A DNA stretch of 24,453 nucleotides from positions 1-24,453 of the IMG/VR virus record IMGVR_UViG_3300017957_000073, one strand, 5' to 3'. Below, one piece after another: positions 8,640-15,878 of the stretch (position 1 is the first letter of the stretch; each line of letters starts with the position of its first letter). The stretch comes from a virus. The position numbers and the translations under genes were made by a program. The notes below the pieces were generated by a model. It did no database searches, was not told the origin of the DNA, and saw nothing but the letters and a program-made list of their open reading frames with translations.

Positions 8640-9773
8640 CTATGCTCCAAACGCTACTGCAAATGCTACTGCGGTTGCATCGACGTATTCTTTATTTGCT
8701 AAGTGTTCATTGCTCGATGGTGCAGTAGATGCCGATACTGTGCTTCCAATATGCATCTCTCCGCTAACTCCCATCCCGCCTGTGACCACTATTGATCCTG
8801 TTGTAGTACTAGTTGACGCTGTATCTGCGTCTGAAAAAATACTACCGCCTACGTGTAAATTTTTTCCTATTCCAACACCGCCTACTACCTGTAGTGCGCC
8901 CGATGTGATATTTGACGCATCGGACGTAGAAGAAATTGTAACTGATCCAGCATCTATATTAACTATTCCCATAGTTTGTGATGCAGAATCATATGTAAAT
9001 CCACTATCGCCGCCAAACTCTAATGCATCATTATATTGGACTTGTCCAGGAACACCACCTGGAGGAGTTCCTCCGCTTGGACTAGTTACAGATGCCCAAC
9101 TAAGAACTCCGCTACCGTTTGTTCTTAAATATTGTCCCGATACACCATCAGCAGTCGGTAATACATATATCTTATTATTACTTAGCGTATCTGGTGCTTT
9201 AAAGCCTACATACTTGGCATTCGCTGTATTATATAATTGTATTTCGTTACCGTTTTGTACTTGTACTGCTTCACTTTTAATAAAAAGTGTACCATTTACT
9301 GTTACGTTATCTTCAACATATAAATCGTCGCCTATTCCTACACCACCTGTTATACGTAATGCTCCCGAAGATGCACTAGTAGTTGCACCGTCGTTATCAA
9401 TGATTAACGGGTTAGAGATTGTTCCACCATTAAAACCTCCGCTGCCGCCAGCAACTTCTCCTGGTTCCCATCTACTGTTGCTTTCATTCCAAACTAATGC
9501 ATCGCCGTCTGCAGGTGCAGGTGCTGTAACATTGCTTAAATCGTTTAGATCAACACCAGTAATAGTACCATTACCAAATGTTAAATTTCCAGTAACATTT
9601 AAATTATATAAGTTACTAGTACCTGTAGTGGTTAAAGTTCCTGTAGTAACACTAGTAAAAGAAGGACTAGAATTAGATACAACGTCCCAAGCAACTCCGT
9701 TAAATTGCCATTGAGAATTTCCGACCTGATGTATTTGCCCTGAAGTAGGATTTAATGGAAAATTTATTGCCAT
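8640..9773 (-). CDS. Repetitive tail-fibre protein (377 residues)
   Basis: The protein begins MAINFPLNPTSGQIHQVGNS and is built of Ser/Thr/Gly-rich beta repeats. Two copies of a strand-turn unit are clear: SSGALRITGGVGIGDDLYVE and TSGALQVVGGVGIGKNLHVG, with a third, TTGSIVVTGGMGVSGEMHIG. A central module (NGNEIQLYNTANAKYVGFKA, ending GQYLRTNGSGVLSW) also occurs in the S74 fibre at 14563-15522. The C-terminal SSNEHLANKEYVDATA resembles the NKxYVD motif seen near ends of phage fibre subunits. No catalytic motif is seen. Its stop is 8 nt from the next gene's start; a late-promoter-like box lies about 29 nt upstream. It probably forms a trimeric fibre segment. Confidence 0.8.
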   Translation of the reverse strand: MAINFPLNPTSGQIHQVGNSQWQFNGVAWDVVSNSSPSFTSVTTGTLTTTGTSNLYNLNVTGNLTFGNGTITGVDLNDLSNVTAPAPADGDALVWNESNSRWEPGEVAGGSGGFNGGTISNPLIIDNDGATTSASSGALRITGGVGIGDDLYVEDNVTVNGTLFIKSEAVQVQNGNEIQLYNTANAKYVGFKAPDTLSNNKIYVLPTADGVSGQYLRTNGSGVLSWASVTSPSGGTPPGGVPGQVQYNDALEFGGDSGFTYDSASQTMGIVNIDAGSVTISSTSDASNITSGALQVVGGVGIGKNLHVGGSIFSDADTASTSTTTGSIVVTGGMGVSGEMHIGSTVSASTAPSSNEHLANKEYVDATAVAFAVAFGA

Positions 9774-9801
9774 TTTGAGCTAGTTCCTATTTTAACATTA
9801 C

Positions 9802-9809
9802 TATTTATT
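9802..9809 (-). promoter_or_regulatory. T4-type late promoter candidate (AATAAATA)
   Basis: The - strand reads AATAAATA, 7 of 8 matches to the T4 late box TATAAATA. It lies 29 nt upstream of the ATG at 9773, in the 45-nt gap after the 431-residue gene. The expected start of transcription, about 6 nt downstream of the box, would leave a leader long enough for the AGGAA ribosome binding site. Confidence 0.55.
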
Positions 9810-9818
9810 CTATTAATT

Positions 9819-11114
9819 TTAGCCATAACTTGTAAGAGATCCTATTACTGTCCAGTTGTTTAACAATCTTATTAAAGTAAAACTTACAACATCAACAGCA
9901 TTTACTGTACCTGTCGGCGGCGTGCCACCTTGCCAATTAATAGTAACTGTAGTTCCGTCGATGGCTGCTCCGGTAGGCAAATATGCAGTCGATCCTTGAC
10001 CTATTAATAATGCTATAGTAATTGTTTTATTGTTGGTTGTAGGAACGTTTGTAAAGTTTGCTGTAAAATCAGCCGCTGGACTTAAATGATAAAATACTGA
10101 AGTTGATGAAAAATCGTGATCAACTGTTCCTGTTGCTCCAGTTAAAGATGTAAGATTTTCAATTCCTGAACCAAACGTTGTTATTCCTGATAGTATACTA
10201 TCTGTTATTGTTATGCTAGAATAACTTGAAGGAATATTACTTAAACTTGTGTAATCACCATCAAATAATGCAGGACGATTATCTAGATCATTATAACTTC
10301 CTGAAGTTGCTACTGTCGAGAGGCCATTTTGAAAACCTGTAAAACTTGTTGTAGTAACATAATTTGAAAGACTTGATGCTAGTGCATAATTTGATAAATT
10401 AGCAGGACTAAAATTAAATGTGCTTGTAATACTGTCGTAACTCAAAGCGCCGCCGCCAGTTGCTGTCCCAATCGAAACACTAAGTGATGCTAAATCTGCT
10501 CCTCCCGCACCGCCGTAATCTGTGCCGGGGGTCCAATTTTGTCCGTCCCATTTTAATACTTGGCCGTTGCTAGGAGCAATGTCTGTAACATTTGCCAAAT
10601 CTTGTAAATTTGTAGGAATAGTGCCAATATCAGAATTTGTAACATATCCTGAATCATTTGTTAATTGACTTACTGCTGTTGGTATTGAGGGTTTATCGGT
10701 AAGATCATTATAACTGCCGCTAAATGATCCGCTTCCGCTTCCGCTTCCTACTGAAACAAATCTAGGTTGTACCCACTGGTTTGAGTCACCGTCATTAAAA
10801 TAAATGTATAAGTTTCCAGTAGATGAGTCCCACCATAATTCACCTTCTGTTGGAGAACTTGGTGCAGAATCTGCAACTCCAACTCCTGAACCAACACCCG
10901 AAGATTGAGCTTTTGCTAAAAAATCTGCATTACCTATGTTTGATAAATCATTTTTGGCTAACTCGTATCCGCCTTTTAACACACCGTCATATAAACGAAG
11001 TGTGTTAGTTTTATCTTCGAAAAAGACATCTCCTTTTGAGCCAATATTTCTTTCAAGAAAATCCGCTTCTCGTGGAATAATTCTAACGTTATTAAAAAGT
11101 GTAGATTTTGACAT
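9819..11114 (-). CDS. Fibre/virion structural protein with SYNDL repeats (431 residues)
   Basis: The N-terminal domain (about residues 1-60) reads VRIIPREADFLERNIGSKGD then DKTNTLRLYDGVLKGGYELA, a pattern I associate with structural proteins of T4-like marine phages. About residues 85-115 hold a short domain (TEGELWWDSSTGNLYIYFND) seen in fibre proteins. The middle has two SYNDL repeats: GSYNDLTDKPSIPTAVSQLT and GSYNDLDNRPALFDGDYTSL. The C-terminal third is a beta-rich tip ending LLNNWTVIGSLTSYG. No enzymatic motif is visible. The ribosome binding site is weak (GATAGG, about 13 nt before the ATG). It follows the oxygenase gene after 39 nt with a promoter-like box in the gap. Confidence 0.8.
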   Translation of the reverse strand: MSKSTLFNNVRIIPREADFLERNIGSKGDVFFEDKTNTLRLYDGVLKGGYELAKNDLSNIGNADFLAKAQSSGVGSGVGVADSAPSSPTEGELWWDSSTGNLYIYFNDGDSNQWVQPRFVSVGSGSGSGSFSGSYNDLTDKPSIPTAVSQLTNDSGYVTNSDIGTIPTNLQDLANVTDIAPSNGQVLKWDGQNWTPGTDYGGAGGADLASLSVSIGTATGGGALSYDSITSTFNFSPANLSNYALASSLSNYVTTTSFTGFQNGLSTVATSGSYNDLDNRPALFDGDYTSLSNIPSSYSSITITDSILSGITTFGSGIENLTSLTGATGTVDHDFSSTSVFYHLSPAADFTANFTNVPTTNNKTITIALLIGQGSTAYLPTGAAIDGTTVTINWQGGTPPTGTVNAVDVVSFTLIRLLNNWTVIGSLTSYG

Positions 11115-11142
11115 CAGCTATAATACCTATCCTATGATATAG

Positions 11143-11150
11143 TATTTATG
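11143..11150 (-). promoter_or_regulatory. T4-type late promoter candidate (CATAAATA)
   Basis: The - strand reads CATAAATA, 7 of 8 matches to TATAAATA. It lies 29 nt upstream of the ATG at 11114, the same spacing as the box at 9802. It falls in the gap between the oxygenase and the 431-residue fibre gene. Confidence 0.55.
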
Positions 11151-11153
11151 CTT

Positions 11154-11798
11154 TTATGTATTTAGAAGAGAAACATTCCAACTAAGACTAATTCTAGTTC
11201 CACCTGTAAAATGACTTTGTACATAATGATCTAACCAGCTAGGAAAGATCCAACCGTGTCCTTCAACTGGTGCTTGTCTTTTTTCCTGTGATCCTAAAAG
11301 CCTAGAACCTCGTGCGCCTCCTCGAGGATCAATGAATACTAAGTTACCTTCATTTTCGGGTAAATTTTCAGGAATTTGTAAATAAAATACTCCACTAAGA
11401 TCGCTGTTAGGATGTGTATGCACAGACGAATAGTCTCCCTCTCGCATCACCATTGCCCAACATACTGTTCGACAGTTATTTTCATTTAAAGGATGATGAT
11501 TAGGGTTGCCACTTAAAATTTTTAAATATTGTGTGCAAGACTGATGTATAATAGCTTCTAAAGTTTTCGACCAATCCTCGCTGAGATATGTTAGTGTTGC
11601 AGGTGAGTGATAACCGTTGCGACCTTTTAAAGAAAAAGCTTCAGAATTAGTTTTATTTTGTTCTTCGTCTTTAAGAATGTATTCAATTACTTCTTTACGA
11701 AATTCTTCACTTTTTGGGACGTCAAAACTAAACAACGGCGTTGGAAACAAATCTACTACATTAGTAATTTCATTGTTGTCTACTACATTATCGGACAT
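11154..11798 (-). CDS. 2OG-Fe(II) oxygenase family protein
   Basis: The 214-residue protein shows the pattern of a small family of putative 2-oxoglutarate/Fe(II) dioxygenases (TIGR02466 type, by recall). The N-terminus has VVDLFPTPLFSFDVP. The metal-binding region is YSSVHTHPNSDLSGVFYLQI (about 123-142), with His127, His129 and Asp133 as candidate ligands. It is followed by GNLVFIDPRGG, then FPSWLDHYVQSHF with the distal His191, and TRISLSWNV with Arg202, the usual 2OG contact. Such enzymes hydroxylate proteins, nucleic acids or small molecules using O2 and 2OG; the substrate here is unknown. It sits among fibre genes and is preceded by AAAAGGAGAATAAATG, a strong ribosome binding site. Modification of fibre proteins is an inference from location alone. 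Confidence 0.85.
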   Translation of the reverse strand: MSDNVVDNNEITNVVDLFPTPLFSFDVPKSEEFRKEVIEYILKDEEQNKTNSEAFSLKGRNGYHSPATLTYLSEDWSKTLEAIIHQSCTQYLKILSGNPNHHPLNENNCRTVCWAMVMREGDYSSVHTHPNSDLSGVFYLQIPENLPENEGNLVFIDPRGGARGSRLLGSQEKRQAPVEGHGWIFPSWLDHYVQSHFTGGTRISLSWNVSLLNT

Positions 11799-11815
11799 TT
11801 ATTCTCCTTTTGTAG

Positions 11816-11823
11816 TATTTAAA
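11816..11823 (-). promoter_or_regulatory. Weak late-promoter-like box (TTTAAATA)
   Basis: The - strand reads TTTAAATA, 7 of 8 matches to TATAAATA, but only 18 nt upstream of the oxygenase ATG. The predicted start of transcription would fall almost at the ribosome binding site. This weakens the call compared with the boxes at 9802, 11143 and 23667. Confidence 0.3.
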
Positions 11824-11844
11824 CGCCGTTGTAAATTTTAAGTT

Positions 11845-12198
11845 TTATTCTGGTTTTGGATATTTTAGTTTTACTGCTCTAACAGCTTCAACAAGTTCTT
11901 CGCCTTCTGGTCCTATATCAACACCATTATCAAACATATAGGTTAATGCTTTAACCAGTCTAAATATTTGCCATTGATCTTTAGGATATTCAGGAATTCT
12001 TTTTTGCCAGCATTCCATTAACTCGTCTGAAGGTTGTGCCGCTACTTCTTCAGGATCAGGTTGTACTGACAAATAATCTAAAAATTCTTCTTCGGTCATC
12101 ATACGACCATCTGGATGATCAGGGTCGACCGCGACTGAAGTTTCTCTTGTTAAACCTCTTTCAGCGTAAAACGCAATTTTTTCTTCTAAGGTTGCCAT
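11845..12198 (-). CDS. Small acidic protein, function unknown
   Basis: The protein has 117 residues and is strongly acidic and soluble-looking: EEKIAFYAERGLTRETSVAV, MMTEEEFLDYLSVQPDPEEV, then a predicted helical C-terminal half with VKALTYMFDNGVDIGPEGEE. There is no signal peptide, transmembrane segment or known motif. It follows the third tip paralog by 8 nt, with AGGAGATAAA before its ATG, and precedes the oxygenase gene. Position suggests a role linked to fibre assembly, such as a chaperone, but there is no sequence motif for that. Confidence 0.75.
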   Translation of the reverse strand: MATLEEKIAFYAERGLTRETSVAVDPDHPDGRMMTEEEFLDYLSVQPDPEEVAAQPSDELMECWQKRIPEYPKDQWQIFRLVKALTYMFDNGVDIGPEGEELVEAVRAVKLKYPKPE

Positions 12199-12206
12199 TT
12201 TATCTC

Positions 12207-12989
12207 CTATGCTTCTCGTTCTTCAAATCCGTGCATACCATATACCATTATAGTAGTACTTACTCCAGAACGTCCTCTAACGTCTCGAGTTTGACTTCCG
12301 AATGTTATACCTCTTATATTATAATATCTTTGACCGTTTTCGCCGGTTACATATGTACTAGGAATAAAATCTCCGGTATGCACAGCACCAGAGTCGCCGT
12401 TTCCTGCTCTATAACTACTAGTCCCCAACATTTGCCAACAGTTCATTGTAGTATTCATTGGCATACCGCCGCCGATAAACATTGTACTCATAACATATGA
12501 TTCACCGTTTGCTTGGTTACCATAACTTGAGTTAGAACTATCACCGTCTCCTATAACACTCCAATAACTGCTTCTGTTAAAGTTTACATCACAGCCGTCG
12601 TAGCCATCATTTGCACTCCACCACTGCTGAGCGTATGCGTAGACATTTCCTGATTCGGGCGCACTATTGTTATCGTGAAGCCTACAATAGATTCTTCCGT
12701 AGTTACTTGTCGAATCCATTGTTAATAGATCAACTCTATAAAGATGATATCTATGTACATTAGGATCCCAAGTGACACTAACAGTACCCCATTGTGCTGT
12801 TGTTTTAAGCCTAGATATAAGAGTCATTTGTCCTAGACCAGCCCACATATCAGTATTATCATTATTATAATATGCTTCAACCTGTTTGCTGGTTGTATTA
12901 TATCTAATGCGGCCTTCTGCACCGGTAGGCCTTTGAGCTCTAGTACCTTGTGGAAGGTCTATGTGATATTGATTTAATTTAGTTGCCAT
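12207..12989 (-). CDS. Fibre-tip/adhesin paralog C (260 residues)
   Basis: This is the last of three tandem paralogs. The N-terminus, LNQYHIDLPQGTRAQRPTGA then EGRIRYNTT and a Tyr-Asn-rich stretch, is shared with the two genes upstream and looks like an attachment domain of a phage fibre subunit. The middle is Trp/Asn/Ser/Tyr-rich (QQWWSANDGYDGC, NFNRSSYWSVIGDG) and differs between the copies. A constant QANGE follows at about residues 159-163. The end (NIRGITFG, TTIMVYGMHGFEEREA) is again shared. The composition suits a carbohydrate-binding tip, but no fold was assigned. Its start overlaps the upstream stop as TAATG, with GAGGAG upstream. Confidence 0.82.
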   Translation of the reverse strand: MATKLNQYHIDLPQGTRAQRPTGAEGRIRYNTTSKQVEAYYNNDNTDMWAGLGQMTLISRLKTTAQWGTVSVTWDPNVHRYHLYRVDLLTMDSTSNYGRIYCRLHDNNSAPESGNVYAYAQQWWSANDGYDGCDVNFNRSSYWSVIGDGDSSNSSYGNQANGESYVMSTMFIGGGMPMNTTMNCWQMLGTSSYRAGNGDSGAVHTGDFIPSTYVTGENGQRYYNIRGITFGSQTRDVRGRSGVSTTIMVYGMHGFEEREA

Positions 12990-14070
12990 TATACATCTGT
13001 CTCCTCGCTACCACTTAATCCATATACTGTAACAATAGTACCTGTGCCACTGCCACCTCTAATGCTGCCGCCATTAACAGTAAAGAATCGAATACCGTCA
13101 ATTGGATAAGCAGTTTGACCGTTTGATGCTCCTCGAGAGTTACCACTGTTAAAGCTCATATTCCATTCGCAACCTATTGTTCCTGGACTAGATCTACCGC
13201 TAGAAAATCCGTGTCCTGTAAATCTGTTGCTGGTAATATTGTTCGGTAATCCGCTACCAATCCTCATCCATATTAGATTACCAGTTTCACCGTTTGCTTG
13301 ACTTCTATAACTACTGTTGTCCCATTGTGTAACGTTCCAGTATGATCCGTAGTTTCTATTATGGTTAGCGTAGTCCCATCCATCGTTGGTGCACCACCAA
13401 GTCATTGACATTCCGTACCTACTGTCGTTATACCAACTGCCATCATTTCTAATTCTGACGCCAAGACCATTGTTGTTGTTTGTAAAGTCTGCAGAAACCA
13501 TAAAAACATCATACATTAGGTAACGTTTACTCCAAGTAACTTCTAAACTGCTCCACGTTGAGCCTGTCTTGGTATGTGCTACTATATTGGCGCCGCCTGC
13601 GGCATACCAACCGTCGCCATTGGCTATATCGTAGTATGTTTCATATGCTTTGTTAGTAGAATCTGCATTATAGTGTAATCTTCCTGTAGCATTGCTAGGA
13701 CGATTTGCTTTTGTGCCGCCAGTTCCTAAATCTATGTGATATTGACCTAAAGTTGACATTATAAAGTTCTCTCCTCTGTGCCACCGATACCGTAGCACAT
13801 AATACAACTACTTAAACCACTTACACTTCTATTTGATCCACCACTCCATAGTAGTTGTACTCCGCGAATTCCCTGAAATGCTTGGCCGTTAGTTCCAGTA
13901 ACAGCATTTGAAGTTTCTTGATTCCATATGCCTACTTGTGTAAATCCATAATGTCCGTTTGGTGATTGATATGCTCCTCTAGCCCAATATGATGTTTGGT
14001 TGTGTGAGCCTGAACACGGAAGGGCGGCAGTTTCAAAACTAAACATATGCTGTTGTTCACCGTTTGCTTG
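12501..14070 (-). repeat. Constant 15-nt core (CAAGCAAACGGTGAA) in all three tip paralogs
   Basis: The same 15 bases occur at 14056-14070, 13286-13300 and 12501-12515 (seen as TTCACCGTTTGCTTG on the + strand). Each encodes QANGE in frame and lies 459-486 nt after its gene's start. Sequence just upstream of the core in each gene encodes a variable Asn/Tyr/Ser/Asp-rich loop. Confidence 0.85.
12989..13759 (-). CDS. Fibre-tip/adhesin paralog B (256 residues)
   Basis: The start chosen is the ATG at 13759 (MSTLGQYHIDLG), which matches the starts of the two paralogs. A longer reading from 13807 would add 16 residues that belong to the upstream gene's end and have no counterpart in the family. The ribosome binding site GAGGAG lies about 10 nt before this ATG, and the start shares an A with the upstream TAA (TAATG). 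Shared parts are the N-terminal GQYHIDLGTGGTKANRPSNA, the constant SQANGET, the late IDGIRFF segment and the final IVTVYGLSGSEETDV. The middle contains MTWWCTNDGWDYANHNRNYG and is poorly conserved with its neighbours. A host-binding tip protein is likely. Confidence 0.82.
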   Translation of the reverse strand: MSTLGQYHIDLGTGGTKANRPSNATGRLHYNADSTNKAYETYYDIANGDGWYAAGGANIVAHTKTGSTWSSLEVTWSKRYLMYDVFMVSADFTNNNNGLGVRIRNDGSWYNDSRYGMSMTWWCTNDGWDYANHNRNYGSYWNVTQWDNSSYRSQANGETGNLIWMRIGSGLPNNITSNRFTGHGFSSGRSSPGTIGCEWNMSFNSGNSRGASNGQTAYPIDGIRFFTVNGGSIRGGSGTGTIVTVYGLSGSEETDV

Positions 14071-14556
14071 GCTTCGATAGCCGTTGCCGTCGTTATAATT
14101 TGATAATGGAAAATAATCTAACGGATTGCTGTCAATACGTCTGTTTCCATCTGCTATATCTTGTCCGTCGTTAGAACAGCGCCAGTTTTGTGTATGACCG
14201 TATCTACTGCCACTGTCAACGTTACCATTATTAGCACGTAGTAATCTCATATATAGCATTGCAGTTCCAGTCGGATCTGCTAATACTCCGGTAACTTCGT
14301 ATCTAGAAAATCTAGAGTTGTTAATTCCCCAATCTAAAGTAAGACTACTCCAGCTACTACCTTGGGCATATCTGTATATTAATTCTCGACCGCCGACAGC
14401 ACTAAAAAAATTATCACTACCGTTTGCATTGTTAGTGTATTGATCTAATGATCTATTGGTTGTATTCCATCTAAGTTGCGCTTCTGCACCGGACGGCTTT
14501 TGTGCTTCTGTTCCGCTACCAAGATCGATGCTGTATTGCCCTAATGTTAATGCCAT
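13759..14556 (-). CDS. Fibre-tip/adhesin paralog A (265 residues)
   Basis: This is the first of three tandem paralogs. It starts at 14556 after AGGAGAGTAACCTAAA, 6 nt beyond the stop of the S74 fibre gene. The shared N-terminus is LGQYSIDLGSGTEAQKPSGA then EAQLRWNTT. The central, divergent part includes YGHTQNWRCSNDGQDIADGN and DYFPLSNYNDGNGYRSQANG, the latter ending in the constant QANGE core. The shared C-terminus is NGQAFQGIRGVQLLWSGGSN, then CIMCYGIGGTEERTL. Divergent middle plus conserved ends fits duplicated receptor-binding proteins on a common assembly scaffold. It has no signal peptide; export is by virion assembly. Confidence 0.82.
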   Translation of the reverse strand: MALTLGQYSIDLGSGTEAQKPSGAEAQLRWNTTNRSLDQYTNNANGSDNFFSAVGGRELIYRYAQGSSWSSLTLDWGINNSRFSRYEVTGVLADPTGTAMLYMRLLRANNGNVDSGSRYGHTQNWRCSNDGQDIADGNRRIDSNPLDYFPLSNYNDGNGYRSQANGEQQHMFSFETAALPCSGSHNQTSYWARGAYQSPNGHYGFTQVGIWNQETSNAVTGTNGQAFQGIRGVQLLWSGGSNRSVSGLSSCIMCYGIGGTEERTL

Positions 14557-14562
14557 TTTAGG

Positions 14563-15522
14563 TTACTCTCCTTTTAGACGATCAACTTCTTGCTTTAATT
14601 CTTTAATTGCTTCAACTAGTAAAGGAATAACCTTTTCATACTGAATTGTTAAATAATTTTCTCCAGATTTACTTGTTCCGTCTGATTCAATATCAAATGG
14701 AGCAGGCTTAACTACTTCTGGTAAAACTTCTTGTACTTGTTGTGCAATTAACCCTACTTGTGGACTATAATCATTATATCCAAAATCTTCTGCTAATTTA
14801 TTTTGTGTGTACATTACACCATTAAGTGCAACGACTTTGTCAAGTGCATTAGGAATATTTCCTGAAATTTCTTTTAAGCGTTGATCTGAATAGTAAGCAG
14901 TAATAGCATTAGTTGCTCTTATTTCGCCGCCTGTCCCTGACCAATCAGTACCGACACCTAATGAATCAACCCTAAAATTACCGCATACACTGTTTCCACT
15001 AACACCAATTCCACCTGCAACTCTTAAAACACCTGTTGTTTTACTCGATGACGCCGTTGTGTTTGTTAAGTACAATTGACCAGTACTTGCATTAAATCTA
15101 AAGTTAGTTGCACCGTATACAGTTCCTATTTGACTATCACTGTTGTTTGATGTAAACACAGGATAATAAGTAGTGTTTGATGTAACAATATCTAATGCAA
15201 TACCTGGATCACCAAAACTTAAATTTCCACTTCCATCAGTTTTAAGTACTTGGCCATCGTCGCCGTCACCATCAGGTAAAATCCAAGTAGTATTTGTAGT
15301 AACATTTGATGGAGCAGTAAACCCTAAATATTGAGTGTTATCGTCGTCGTAAAGTCTAATACTGTTTCCATTTCGAACTTCAGTTGTTTTTGTAACTTGA
15401 AGTACGCCTGTTGGGTCTAATATTAAATTTTCCGCTGCCTGGACAGTTTCAATAGTATTTGTTTGAACTGAGAGTGTACCAAATCCAGGTAGTGCCACAC
15501 CATTTGTTATTCTACGTCCCAT
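14563..15522 (-). CDS. Tail fibre with C-terminal S74 self-cleaving chaperone domain
   Basis: The 319-residue protein has an N-terminal beta-rich part. A module at about 46-105 (VRNGNSIRLYDDDN, YLGFTAP, GQVLKTDGSGNLSF) is also present in the fibre at 8640-9773, and TGVLRVAGGIGVSG (164-177) is the same strand-turn repeat. The C-terminus is an S74/endosialidase-type intramolecular chaperone: AYYSDQRLKEISGNIPNALD holds Ser212 and Lys217, the dyad expected for autocleavage, followed by SPQVGLIAQQVQEVLPEVVK and a coiled coil (KVIPLLVEAIKELKQEVDRL). Family knowledge predicts trimerisation followed by cleavage before Ser212, leaving a fibre of about 211 residues. It precedes the tip paralogs, so its foldon may help assemble the same structure. 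AAGGAA lies before its start. Confidence 0.9.
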   Translation of the reverse strand: MGRRITNGVALPGFGTLSVQTNTIETVQAAENLILDPTGVLQVTKTTEVRNGNSIRLYDDDNTQYLGFTAPSNVTTNTTWILPDGDGDDGQVLKTDGSGNLSFGDPGIALDIVTSNTTYYPVFTSNNSDSQIGTVYGATNFRFNASTGQLYLTNTTASSSKTTGVLRVAGGIGVSGNSVCGNFRVDSLGVGTDWSGTGGEIRATNAITAYYSDQRLKEISGNIPNALDKVVALNGVMYTQNKLAEDFGYNDYSPQVGLIAQQVQEVLPEVVKPAPFDIESDGTSKSGENYLTIQYEKVIPLLVEAIKELKQEVDRLKGE

Positions 15523-15531
15523 AATTTTTCC

Positions 15532-15852
15532 TTACGCTGTTTGGGTTTCTATGCCCATACATACTGCTGAAACAGATGAACCGCTAGAAGTAACAATAAC
15601 TCTTGTTCCTGTTTCAAGCACTAAACCTGTTCTTTCAAGTACACCATTTGCAACCAAATCTGCACCAAATTCGATATATTCATCTGTAGTTGCAGTGTCT
15701 GCACTAGCAAGTGCAATATTTATTGTAACTGCACTTCCTGATCTATTACAAACGTTAACTGCCACGACAGAGAACGTATCTGCAGGCACAGTATATACCA
15801 CTTCCGCGGCGCCACCGGTTAAATCTGCTGTTCCTAATCTTCCTGTTGCCAT
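15532..15852 (-). CDS. Small beta-rich virion protein (106 residues)
   Basis: The protein starts MATGRLGTADLTGGAAEVVY and consists of alternating hydrophobic and Thr/Ser residues with no long helix: VYTVPADTFSVVAVNVCNRS, then VTINIALASADTATTDEYIE. The pattern suggests a beta-sandwich of the kind found as a small accessory virion protein between fibre genes of T4-like marine phages (recall only). It lies 9 nt before the S74 fibre gene and 21 nt after the giant gene. The ATG at 15852 follows GGAGATTAAATAAA. A role as a fibre connector or capsid-surface protein is possible. Confidence 0.72.
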   Translation of the reverse strand: MATGRLGTADLTGGAAEVVYTVPADTFSVVAVNVCNRSGSAVTINIALASADTATTDEYIEFGADLVANGVLERTGLVLETGTRVIVTSSGSSVSAVCMGIETQTA

Positions 15853-15870
15853 TTTATTTAATCTCCATTG

Positions 15871-15878
15871 TATTTATG
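15871..15878 (-). promoter_or_regulatory. Weak late-promoter-like box (CATAAATA)
   Basis: The - strand reads CATAAATA, 7 of 8 matches to TATAAATA. It overlaps the stop codon of the giant gene and lies 19 nt upstream of the ATG at 15852. The short distance would place the transcript start at or just before the GGAG ribosome binding site, so function is doubtful. Confidence 0.3.

Noticed and set aside
8710-9714. 334-residue open frame on the + strand opposite the fibre gene
   Set aside because: It is antisense to a well-supported fibre gene; Pro/Val/Leu-rich composition follows from the Gly/Thr/Ser codons of the real gene. No ribosome binding site or family match.
12989-13807. Longer start for tip paralog B at 13807
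   Set aside because: The added 16 residues overlap the upstream gene by 49 nt and lack a paralog counterpart; the ATG at 13759 has a strong ribosome binding site.
12207-14556. Diversity-generating retroelement targets
   Set aside because: The variable loops are suggestive, but no reverse transcriptase, template repeat or initiation sequence can be seen in this window.
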